From the NCBI GenBank assembly GCA_934754505.1, contig CAKVIE010000023.1, positions 1 through 27,180 on the forward strand: 27,180 nucleotides of DNA, given 5' to 3'. This DNA is from an uncultured Candidatus Melainabacteria bacterium (GTDB taxonomy: Bacteria > Cyanobacteriota > Vampirovibrionia > Gastranaerophilales > Gastranaerophilaceae). The position numbers and the translations under genes are program-made. This document shows positions 14,311 through 21,785 of the stretch, piece after piece. The notes under the pieces are model-generated. The model saw only the letters and a program-made list of their open reading frames with translations, searched no databases and was not told the origin of the DNA. How positions within the stretch are numbered: position 1 is the stretch's first letter; each line of letters opens with the position of its first letter.

Positions 14311-17300
14311 CGGTGGTTTTGTTTGTATAAACCTTAAACCAGCTCTTATCGCCGTTTATGTTGTTTTCCTTAATGTTTCCACCGATATAAGTATTGATAA
14401 TTTCGGAATTTTCGGAAACATTATTTACAGTAACATCACCAACAACAACCGTATCTACGATTTCCGTATTTTTAGCATTGTTAATATTCAAATTTCCCAT
14501 AAATACAGAGTTTTTGTTACTATCTGAAGTTTTAGAAACAAAATCATCATCGGAATATTTCCAACTATCATAAGATGTTGTCGGATAAGCATTTGCAGTT
14601 AATTCATCAAACAATTCACTGCTGCTTTCGCTATCAGAGCTTTTAATATAAACGTTTGCAACATTTTCAACTGTTGTATTGCCGCCAACATAATCACCAA
14701 CTAATGCAACACCGTCATTATTCATAATTTTTAAATCGCTATTAACAATCGTATCGTAGATTAAAACGTTACCTTGTCCTGACACAGTCAACGAATCTGC
14801 TTCAGAAGATGCCATACTCAAACCTTTTAAAGTTGATGTAATATTTGCATTTCCCAAATTTGAATTGTTGATTATAATACTTCCGCCGTTCATTGTTATA
14901 TTTGAATTGTTTGTTACATTTCCAATCAAGATATTTTGTTTTGCCGTTGCTGTTATATAATCGCCCTGCAATTCACTATTGAAGTATTTCAAATCATATT
15001 TTGCATCAGCACTGACATTTTCCGCAACAACACCGTCTAATAACAAGTAACCGAGTCTTAAATTACTGTTCGTGATTTTAGAATCAGTTGTGACTGAAAT
15101 TGATTGGAAATAATCAGCCATTATGTTCTCTGCTGTTGAATGGTCATAGAAACTCAAATGTCTTTTTGCCGAAAATCTTGAATTTTTAACGTCAGATTTT
15201 CCGATTTCGATATCGTTGCTTGAAACATAAGAATTGTTGATATTATTTGATTTCAATATCAAATAATTTTTTGCATATACGCTTGAATTATTGAAAGTTG
15301 CTTTTTCAATTCTTGCTGTATCTTCTGCTCCTACGAAAGAATTATTATCAGCTATCAAACCTTCTGCAAATAATTTTTTGTTTGTAAACAATCTGCTGTT
15401 TGTAAGAGTATTCGGACCTGAAACATTCATATCACCAACTGACAATACGTTTGAATTGTTAAAGTTTGATGCGAAAATTTCCATTTTGTCATTTGATAAA
15501 ATCGAACGGCAATTATTCAAATCAGATGCATCAAAGATGATGAATTCAGACTGAGCTTTTGCTGTTGAATTTTCCAAACTTCCTGTATTCATTTTGATAA
15601 TATTTGATAACAAGTTTGAATTTGACAATTTTGAGTTATTAATATTTATCAAATTGCCTGCGTAAAGGCTGTAAATGTTTGCTAATTCCGATTTTTCAAG
15701 TGCTTCAAAAATATTTCCGGCATAGATATTTGTATCTCTGACATTCGAGTTTTGAACAACAATATTGTTGTTAATCGAAATATCTCCGCCTTGCATATTT
15801 GTTTTATCAAGCAAATTTAAATCATTAGCTTTTAACTTGGAATTTTGAACTTCTGTTCCGTAAATATTAATAAATCCGCCTGCAGTCAATTTTGAATTGT
15901 TTCTTATGCCCGAATTTGTATTAACATTTATTGTTTCTTTTGCCGTCAATTCCGCATCTGAAGCGTTTGAATGCTTAAATGTGATTTTATTTGCCGACAA
16001 TTTTGAAGAATTAACATTTGAATTTTCAACCTTCAATTCTTTTTGAGTTTTTACATCTGTTCTGTTATTGATATTTGAACCTGAAATAGAAATATCACCG
16101 TCATTTGATATAACAGAAGAATTATTTTCGAATGTTGAATTCTTTGCAAAAACACTTCCCTTTGTCATCAAATCAGTTGACATAAGGTATGCATTATCAA
16201 GGTTTGCACCGACTTGTGCCGTCAATGTCGAATTATTTACTCTCGAATTGCCGCCGATATTCAATTCACCATGGTTGATTGCATTAACATTCGATAATTC
16301 TGAACCTTGAGTAACAGTTAAATTGTTTTTCAAATCTATTGAAGAATCAGTAAGTCTTGCATTATACAAAGAAAGTGAATTTCCTGTTACGTCGGCATTT
16401 CTGACTGATGAGCTCATAATTTGAGCCAAATTCCCCGCATATATAACAGCATTACCTTCAACAGAAGAATTTTTCACCAACAAATCTCTATCCGCTGCAA
16501 GCGAGCTGTTATTCAAAACTCTTGAACCTTCAATCGAAATATCACTGCCTGCATATAAACGAACCGAATTGAGTTCTGAACCGTTATTTACAGAAATTTT
16601 CAAGTTTGATAAAATCTCAGAATCATAAGTTCTTAAATTCTCAGCCTTAACATTATCTCCTGCAATAATTTTTGAATTTCTGATTGTTGAAGCGTTTATC
16701 AAATTAGCAATATAGCTTGTTTCAGTCGTTGAATTTTCCATTGTGGAATTTTGCAAATTCAAAACACCGGCTTTTATTATCGAACCACCTTGGATTTTTG
16801 AATTTACAATATCAGCATTGCCTTTTTTCACATAAAATTTCGTCGCATCAATAACTGAATTATTTGAAATTTTGATGTTTCTTTCCGAGGTCAAAATAGA
16901 ACCTGAAACAGTTGCATTATCTGTCATTATGTCTTTAACGGCATAAATTGATGAGTTTTTGAAATTCGTACCTTGTCCGATAGTTGCGTTTCCGACAGTG
17001 GTTAATTTTGCGTTTGCTAATTTTGAATTACGCAAATTCAAATCGTTACCGATATACATTTCGGAATTGCTGCCTGTCAAATCAGTATTTTCAATGTTCA
17101 AATTGCCTTTTGTCGTCAAATAAATTTTGTTGTTTGCTTTATTTTTAACCGCAATGTTTGCATTTTTGATTGTCAAATTGTTGGTATTATTAATGTTTTT
17201 TATACCTAGGTTTGCGTTAAATTTATTAGTGTCAACGTAGAAATTAACACCGTCGGAAGTAATAAGTCTTATATCACCGCCCAAAACCGACTTATCGTCA

Positions 17301-17914
17301 GTTCCTGAAACAAGCTCTGCACCATTAACATTGATAATCGGAGCAACTATGTTTAAGTTCTTTGCAACTCGTACAACCGCTGCGTTTCCGACACCTTGTC
17401 CGACTGTAATTGAATTTTTATTGCCGTTATCTTTCAAAACGAAATTGCCGTTTGTATCAAAAACAACATTTTTTGTTGTCAAAGTAAGTTCATTTGCTTG
17501 AGTGTATGAACCGTTTAACAACAACATTCCGTTCGGGTTTGAAATAATTACATGCCCGTCACCGCTTGTAGTTAATTTACCTGCGAATTGTGACATTCCG
17601 TTGCCGACAACTTTATTCAAAGCCGTTTGACCTGCACCGATTGCTGTCGGGAAAACATAATTTAAAGATTGGTCTTTACCTGTATTTAAGGTATTCCATT
17701 CCAAAACGCTGTTTTTTTGAATATTTGTTATAGTTGCGTTGTTATAATCCGTTTTAACGGTAGCACCGTTTACGTTGTTGAGATTTGCTCCGCCCATGCC
17801 CGTATTTTTCAAGACATCACCGGATAAAACATCTGCCGCATAACAAGCGGCCGTAGAAAGCAATTCTGCTATTGCAAGTGTTATTAATGTTTTTTTGATA
17901 TTTTTATTTGCCAT
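14297..17914 (-). CDS. Large haemagglutinin-like beta-helical secreted protein
   Basis: This 1205-residue protein starts with a signal peptide (cleavage near residue 27, CYAA). Residues 30-140 match the filamentous-haemagglutinin/two-partner secretion N-terminal domain: LEWNTLNTG at 72-79, a V-x-G-N-G region, and I-S-N-P-N-G-M at 124-130. The rest is a repeat solenoid of roughly 18-20 residues per coil, each with N-N-S or N-S near a turn and an alternating hydrophobic strand, consistent with a long right-handed parallel beta-helix with Asn ladders. No LPXTG, autotransporter barrel or other known anchor is seen at the end. The usual TpsB outer-membrane transporter is not adjacent. The ATG is followed by a Lys-rich start; no strong ribosome-binding site is obvious. 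Likely role: surface adhesion. The low-complexity DNA makes assembly or frame errors possible. Confidence 0.8.
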   Translation of the reverse strand: MANKNIKKTLITLAIAELLSTAACYAADVLSGDVLKNTGMGGANLNNVNGATVKTDYNNATITNIQKNSVLEWNTLNTGKDQSLNYVFPTAIGAGQTALNKVVGNGMSQFAGKLTTSGDGHVIISNPNGMLLLNGSYTQANELTLTTKNVVFDTNGNFVLKDNGNKNSITVGQGVGNAAVVRVAKNLNIVAPIINVNGAELVSGTDDKSVLGGDIRLITSDGVNFYVDTNKFNANLGIKNINNTNNLTIKNANIAVKNKANNKIYLTTKGNLNIENTDLTGSNSEMYIGNDLNLRNSKLANAKLTTVGNATIGQGTNFKNSSIYAVKDIMTDNATVSGSILTSERNIKISNNSVIDATKFYVKKGNADIVNSKIQGGSIIKAGVLNLQNSTMENSTTETSYIANLINASTIRNSKIIAGDNVKAENLRTYDSEILSNLKISVNNGSELNSVRLYAGSDISIEGSRVLNNSSLAADRDLLVKNSSVEGNAVIYAGNLAQIMSSSVRNADVTGNSLSLYNARLTDSSIDLKNNLTVTQGSELSNVNAINHGELNIGGNSRVNNSTLTAQVGANLDNAYLMSTDLMTKGSVFAKNSTFENNSSVISNDGDISISGSNINNRTDVKTQKELKVENSNVNSSKLSANKITFKHSNASDAELTAKETINVNTNSGIRNNSKLTAGGFINIYGTEVQNSKLKANDLNLLDKTNMQGGDISINNNIVVQNSNVRDTNIYAGNIFEALEKSELANIYSLYAGNLININNSKLSNSNLLSNIIKMNTGSLENSTAKAQSEFIIFDASDLNNCRSILSNDKMEIFASNFNNSNVLSVGDMNVSGPNTLTNSRLFTNKKLFAEGLIADNNSFVGAEDTARIEKATFNNSSVYAKNYLILKSNNINNSYVSSNDIEIGKSDVKNSRFSAKRHLSFYDHSTAENIMADYFQSISVTTDSKITNSNLRLGYLLLDGVVAENVSADAKYDLKYFNSELQGDYITATAKQNILIGNVTNNSNITMNGGSIIINNSNLGNANITSTLKGLSMASSEADSLTVSGQGNVLIYDTIVNSDLKIMNNDGVALVGDYVGGNTTVENVANVYIKSSDSESSSELFDELTANAYPTTSYDSWKYSDDDFVSKTSDSNKNSVFMGNLNINNAKNTEIVDTVVVGDVTVNNVSENSEIINTYIGGNIKENNINGDKSWFKVYTNKTTGGRK

Positions 17915-17974
17915 ACTTTAACTAATCCTTGTTTCGACTGATTAACCCGTTTAATCTGTTATTAATATCTCTTT

Positions 17975-18004
17975 AGTATAATAGATACTATCATGATAAC
18001 GCAA
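17975..18004 (-). promoter_or_regulatory. Probable promoter of the adhesin gene with an internal palindrome
   Basis: On the minus strand TTGCGT (17999-18004) and TATACT (17975-17980) are 18 bases apart. The spacer contains TATCATGATA (17989-17998), a perfect palindrome in a position where a bound regulator could block or change promoter use. The leader before the ATG is about 55 bases. Confidence 0.45.
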
Positions 18005-18063
18005 ATCATTCAACATTTTTGACAAAAAAGTTACAATTTCAAGAAAAATTTACAAAAAAAGTT

Positions 18064-18084
18064 GAAATATTTTGAGAATATTTC
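18064..18084 (-). terminator. Weak terminator candidate after the sigma-factor gene
   Basis: GAAATATT and AATATTTC (18064-18071 and 18077-18084) form an AT-only 8-bp hairpin with a T-run (CTTTTTTTG) following on the minus strand. It is weak, but no better terminator is present between this operon and the adhesin promoter. Confidence 0.3.
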
Positions 18085-18133
18085 TATTTTTATATATTTT
18101 TTCTAAAATTTTATAAAAATCAGAGATAAAATT

Positions 18134-18823
18134 CTAATATCCGTAATGTTCACGTTTTTGCAAATATTCACGAACATAATTCAATGCGGATTGGACAATT
18201 CTCGTAATTCTTGAAGACGAAAGTCCGACTTGTGCCGCAATTTCTTTTACCTGCATGTTTCTGTAAAAACGATATTCAACAATCGTTCTGTCCTTTTGCG
18301 GAAGTGTTGCAATAGCTTCTCTGATAACTTTTCCAAGCTCGGAAAGTTCTGCTCTTTCATCAGGTAAAGCAGATGTGTCTTTGATAAAGTCAAACGGTGA
18401 ATCGTTATCGGAATTTGCCTGCTGCAAACTGTCTATTGACAAAATAGTCGTGTAAATAGCTTCTCTGACTTTGTGCGGAGAAATTTTTTCGTCACCGCTT
18501 TCATCATCCCCCGAAGCTGTTTCATCATCACTGTCAACCGGCTTAGTATTCTTTAAAGAATACCATTTATATCTGTTTCTTAACTCATTCCTTATAGCCC
18601 AACGGACTGCCGTCGCAATGTAGGCATTATTATAACGTGCAAGCTGTTGTTCGGTCTTACCTTTTATCATTGTTTGAATGGCAATAATTCCAATGCTGAC
18701 AAGCTCCTCATATTCTACCATATGAGAAGGGATACGCCGCTGTTCTATTTTAGCGACTTTTTCAATCAATTCTATGTAATCTTGAATTTTTGCCTGCACT
18801 TGATTTATTACCGCCGCACACAT
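18134..18823 (-). CDS. Sigma-70-family (FliA/WhiG-like) RNA polymerase sigma factor
   Basis: This 229-residue protein is an alternative sigma factor. Region 2 spans about 37-83 (EYEELVSIGIIAIQTM and YIATAVRWAIRNELR), which recognises the -10 element. Region 4 spans about 170-215, with a helix-turn-helix QVKEIAAQVGLSSSRITRIV at 191-210 that contacts the -35. A typical region 3 is not clear. Instead, an acidic linker at 95-112 (DSDDETASGDDESGDE) separates the two. It lies 36 bases downstream of the flhB-like gene on the same strand, as fliA-type factors often accompany export genes. That suggests control of flagellar or secretion genes, but no others are in the window. Start choice is uncertain because no strong ribosome-binding site is seen. 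Confidence 0.85.
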   Translation of the reverse strand: MCAAVINQVQAKIQDYIELIEKVAKIEQRRIPSHMVEYEELVSIGIIAIQTMIKGKTEQQLARYNNAYIATAVRWAIRNELRNRYKWYSLKNTKPVDSDDETASGDDESGDEKISPHKVREAIYTTILSIDSLQQANSDNDSPFDFIKDTSALPDERAELSELGKVIREAIATLPQKDRTIVEYRFYRNMQVKEIAAQVGLSSSRITRIVQSALNYVREYLQKREHYGY

Positions 18824-18859
18824 GCTTTTATTTCTGTTTTACTCGACCAAAGAATATTC

Positions 18860-19936
18860 CTATTTAATAATACTATCATTTTTATTTTTACGCAACCCAT
18901 AAACAAAAAGAAGTATTTCTGCAACCGCTTTATATAAATCGGGCGGAATATGAGCATTAGGCTGAACAAGCCTGTATAACGCCCTTGCAACAGGCGGATT
19001 TTCAATAACGGGAACATCATGCTCTTTTGCAATTTCAATAATTTTTTTTGCAAATAACTCACTGCCCTTTGCAACAAGTTTCGGAGACTCCATTGTTTCT
19101 TGTTCGTATTTCAAAGCACAAGCAACGTGTGTCGGATTTGTCACAACGAAATCCGCATCAGGAACAGCGTCCATCATGCCCTTTTGAAGCATTTGTTGAC
19201 GCCTTTGCCTCAATGCCGCTTTCACGTTCGGATCACCTTCTTGGTTTTTATATTCGTCTTTAACTTCCTTAAATGACATTTTTTGATCCTGCATAAACTT
19301 CCAACGGGTCATTCCGTAATCAGCACAAGCAATAATCAAAAACGCCATGCCCGCCTTCATAATAAAGTCGATAACCAAAGAACCGAATTCCATCATAATT
19401 GCAAAACTGTTATCAATAGCAATCAATGACAAAATTGTTTCAAGGTGAGAGCGATAAACCATCCAGCCGATTAAGCCCAAAACCAATACTTTTACTATGT
19501 TTTTAACAAGTTCGAATGCAGTTTTAGGAGTCATCAAATTCTTAAAATATTTACTCGGGTCTAATTTATCTATTTTCGGCATCAAAGGTGTCGTTGTAAA
19601 AAGCGGTCCGACTTGAATAAAATCCCCGAGTGCCGCAATAAAACCTGCTAAAAACAAAATAGGCAGAATAATTAACAACGTTGGAACCAACGTAATTGTC
19701 ATTAAATATGTAAATCCGATTTTCTCCAAATGTGCCGTCGGAATTTGTTCGTATACCAAAACAAAAAGACGGGTAATTTGATCCCATATCATAGGCGAAA
19801 TTTTGACGATAACAAAAAACATTACCATCAAAGAAAGTGCGGTTGAAAAGTCCTTCGACTTTACAACCTGACCTTCTTTTCTGGCTTTGTCCAACTTCTG
19901 CTGGGAAGCCTCAAATTGTTTATCCTCATCACCCAT
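18860..19936 (-). CDS. flhB: FlhB/SctU-type export-gate switch protein
   Basis: This 358-residue inner-membrane protein belongs to the FlhB/YscU/SctU family, which sits at the flagellar or type III secretion export gate and switches substrate class by self-cleavage. The start has the family form EDKQFEASQQKLDKARKEGQV. Four membrane spans occur at about 30-48, 75-102, 140-160 and 180-206. The soluble linker KEVKDEYKNQEGDP precedes the self-cleaving N-P-T-H at 267-270. The C-terminal region carries ENPPVARALY and IPPDLYKAVAEILLFVYGL. The E-G-D-P and E-N-P-P-x-A-R-A-L-Y blocks look more flagellar than virulence-type, so flhB is my preferred symbol; SctU remains possible. It is in an operon after apt and before the sigma factor, with a structured leader and no clear ribosome-binding site. 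Confidence 0.88.
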   Translation of the reverse strand: MGDEDKQFEASQQKLDKARKEGQVVKSKDFSTALSLMVMFFVIVKISPMIWDQITRLFVLVYEQIPTAHLEKIGFTYLMTITLVPTLLIILPILFLAGFIAALGDFIQVGPLFTTTPLMPKIDKLDPSKYFKNLMTPKTAFELVKNIVKVLVLGLIGWMVYRSHLETILSLIAIDNSFAIMMEFGSLVIDFIMKAGMAFLIIACADYGMTRWKFMQDQKMSFKEVKDEYKNQEGDPNVKAALRQRRQQMLQKGMMDAVPDADFVVTNPTHVACALKYEQETMESPKLVAKGSELFAKKIIEIAKEHDVPVIENPPVARALYRLVQPNAHIPPDLYKAVAEILLFVYGLRKNKNDSIIK

Positions 19937-19993
19937 ATTTGTTTATCGTTTTAATTGCCGAATGATAAACAAATTCGTCCGTCTTTCGGCAAT
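19937..19993 (-). promoter_or_regulatory. Interleaved inverted repeats in flhB leader (pseudoknot or switch candidate)
   Basis: On the flhB mRNA two perfect inverted repeats interlock. ATTGCCGAA (minus of 19985-19993) pairs with TTCGGCAAT (minus of 19954-19962), 9 bp. ATTTGTTTATC (minus of 19964-19974) pairs with GATAAACAAAT (minus of 19937-19947), 11 bp. The 5' arm of the second lies inside the first and its 3' arm ends at the base before the ATG. The order a-b-a'-b' allows a pseudoknot or two alternative hairpins, either of which would affect access to the start codon. Confidence 0.5.
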
Positions 19994-19999
19994 AACCAT
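19943..19999 (-). CDS. Possible 18-residue leader peptide before flhB
   Basis: An ATG at 19997-19999 opens the short frame MVIAERRTNLFIIRQLKR, ending at TAA 6 bases before the flhB ATG. AAAAGGA abuts the start, which is closer than usual for a ribosome-binding site. The frame runs through both inverted repeats, so translating it would open the structures and could couple initiation at flhB. It could also be coincidence in a 60-base spacer. Confidence 0.3.
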   Translation of the reverse strand: MVIAERRTNLFIIRQLKR

Positions 20000-20026
20000 T
20001 CCTTTTAATATTTTAATGTTTTTTTA

Positions 20027-20563
20027 TTAGTAAACAACCATTGAGATTGTTTCAACATCAGACGGCATTTTTGCTCTGCCGTTTAAATCTTGCAATTCAA
20101 TAACAAATGCTGCCGCAACTACGTTTGCACCTGTTTTTTTGATTAAATTGCAAGCTGCGGAAGCTGTTCCGCCTGTTGCAAGCAAATCGTCAATAATAAC
20201 AACTTTTTTGCCTGCTTCAACAGCATCTTTGTGAATTTGCAAAGTATCTGTGCCGTATTCAAGTTCGTAACTTTCGCTGATTGTTTCACCGGGCAGTTTA
20301 CCGGGTTTTCTCAACGGAACAAATCCTGCTCCGAGTTGATATGCAAGTGCTGCACCAAAAATAAAGCCTCTTGATTCAATACCTGCAATGTAGTCAATTC
20401 CTTTATCGGCAAACTTTTCCGTAAGATAATCAATTATTATTTTAAAACCTTCTTTATCCCTTAAAACAGTTGTTATATCCTTAAAAACAATGCCTTTTAC
20501 AGGGAAGTCCATTATATCTCTTATCTTCGATTTTACAAAATCTACCGAATTAATTGTTTCCAT
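20027..20563 (-). CDS. apt: Adenine phosphoribosyltransferase
   Basis: This 178-residue cytoplasmic enzyme makes AMP from adenine and PRPP in purine salvage. It opens with the family segment around IRDIMDFPVKGIVFKDIT, followed by AGIESRGFIFGAALAYQLGAGFVPLRKPGKLPG, which is typical of Apt. The PRPP-binding motif VVIIDDLLATGGTA is at 121-134. Length is standard. A GGAG site is 6-7 bases before the ATG. It lies between maf and the flhB leader on the same strand, with no terminator on either side, so it is probably transcribed with both. Confidence 0.95.
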   Translation of the reverse strand: METINSVDFVKSKIRDIMDFPVKGIVFKDITTVLRDKEGFKIIIDYLTEKFADKGIDYIAGIESRGFIFGAALAYQLGAGFVPLRKPGKLPGETISESYELEYGTDTLQIHKDAVEAGKKVVIIDDLLATGGTASAACNLIKKTGANVVAAAFVIELQDLNGRAKMPSDVETISMVVY

Positions 20564-20620
20564 ATTTACTCCAATTTGCTTTCCTAAAATGTTACGAACA
20601 TATATAAATATATCATGAAT

Positions 20621-21193
20621 TTATTGATTTTTTATTGTATTTAACAAGTTTATTAAGATTTTTGTCGGTAATCCTACAACATTGTCATAATAACCGTCTA
20701 TCGACTTTACAAAATTTTCGGGGAGCTCTTGTATTCCGTAAGAACCTGCCTTATCAAACGGCTTTTTGTCTTTTATATAATTCCAAATATCTTCATCGGT
20801 TAACTCATTAAAATTTACATAAGTTACGGCATGTGAGGTTTTTTCTGCCGAAAATTCGGTATCGACAACCGCAACACCCGTAATAACTTCGTGACGACAG
20901 CCGCTCAAAGACCTCAACATTCTGAATGCATCTTGCTCATCTTTGGGCTTGCCCATTATTTCATTGCCTTTTACAACAATAGTATCTGCACCTATAACAA
21001 GTGCAGATACTTTTAAATCCACGGAAATTGATTTTGCTTTGAGTAAAGAAAGTTTTTCAACAGACTCGGGCTTCGCCTCAAGTGTAAAACTTCTTTCATC
21101 AAATTTAGGAGATACAGCCTCAAATTCAACATTCATGCCCGCTAACAGCTCACGTCTTCTTGGTGAATTTGATGCCAATATAATTTTTTTCAT
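20621..21193 (-). CDS. maf: Maf-family nucleoside triphosphate pyrophosphatase
   Basis: This 190-residue protein is a Maf-type nucleotide pyrophosphatase that hydrolyses non-canonical or excess NTPs/dNTPs to monophosphates. The signature ASNSPRRRELL is at 7-17, GADTIV with its conserved Asp70 at 68-73, and GKPKDEQDAF at 81-90. The C-terminal FDKAGSYGIQ block resembles the YhdE-type subgroup acting on dTTP/UTP. Length is usual. It is 57 bases upstream of apt and 20 bases downstream of the 83-residue gene, in one probable operon. No strong ribosome-binding site is seen, which may reflect coupling to the upstream gene. Confidence 0.92.
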   Translation of the reverse strand: MKKIILASNSPRRRELLAGMNVEFEAVSPKFDERSFTLEAKPESVEKLSLLKAKSISVDLKVSALVIGADTIVVKGNEIMGKPKDEQDAFRMLRSLSGCRHEVITGVAVVDTEFSAEKTSHAVTYVNFNELTDEDIWNYIKDKKPFDKAGSYGIQELPENFVKSIDGYYDNVVGLPTKILINLLNTIKNQ

Positions 21194-21213
21194 TGCTAAA
21201 CTGTCTGTGCTAA

Positions 21214-21465
21214 CTATTTCTTGGCTTGAGATACTCTTCTTCTGTTAACATAGATGGCTGATTTAGCATTAAGTGCTGAACATACATTCTGCAATCTCGC
21301 ATTCAAAGTCAACATATTTCTTTGCATGTCCGCATAATCTGTAATCGTTTCAAGCATCTTGTCCGAATCAACAAGCGTTGCCAATGATGAATTATCTACT
21401 TTTTCCATTGCATACTTTTGTACAAGTAATTGATCTATTTTGTCTTTTGCTCCAATAATAGCCAT
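21214..21465 (-). CDS. Small helical hypothetical protein, 83 residues
   Basis: I do not recognise a family. The protein is soluble, without signal peptide, and nearly all predicted helix: about 5-22 (GAKDKIDQLLVQKYAMEKV) and 30-72 (TLVDSDKMLETITDYADMQ to ALNAKSAIYVN), ending in a basic RRRVSQAKK tail. An AGGGAG site precedes the ATG. It is the first gene of the run that continues through maf, apt, flhB-like and sigma factor. Its small helical form and link to an export-gate gene leave open a role as an export-system component or chaperone, but no motif supports this. Confidence 0.75.
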   Translation of the reverse strand: MAIIGAKDKIDQLLVQKYAMEKVDNSSLATLVDSDKMLETITDYADMQRNMLTLNARLQNVCSALNAKSAIYVNRRRVSQAKK

Positions 21466-21785
21466 AATTTTTCTCCCTATTTAGTTTTCCGTGTGTGATA
21501 TAAACGACATCCGAAGCCTCCAATTCGGATAAAATTAACTTATTTGTAATTAACTTTTCAGTTATTACATGTATATAAACAACGATGGGTTTTTAAAATT
21601 GCTTTTTTATCACACAAATATTACAAAATGTTAACTTTAAAAACCCTGCATTCGCAACCGTTTCCAAAATAAGTATATATTCGATATATCAATTTGGACA
21701 TGTCTGCTGATTTTTGACGGGCATGATTTACTTGTAAAAGCTTATTATGTTTTATATAATATTTTTGGTTCAGTAAAGGATTTAT
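21466..21785. other. Divergent intergenic region with two inverted repeats
   Basis: These 320 bases separate the minus-strand maf/apt/flhB run from the plus-strand radical SAM gene. They hold ATCCGAA/TTCGGAT (21509-21515 and 21524-21530, 8-base centre) near the left gene and GGGTTTTTAAA/TTTAAAAACCC (21587-21597 and 21636-21646), an 11-bp inverted repeat with a 38-base spacer. Neither is followed by a clear T-run. No gene is seen. Confidence 0.5.
21732..21760 (+). promoter_or_regulatory. Probable promoter of the radical SAM-TSCPD operon
   Basis: TTGTAA (21732-21737) and a consensus TATAAT (21755-21760) are exactly 17 bases apart. Transcription would start near 21767, about 20 bases before the ATG, leaving the AAAGGA site in the leader. 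Confidence 0.6.
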
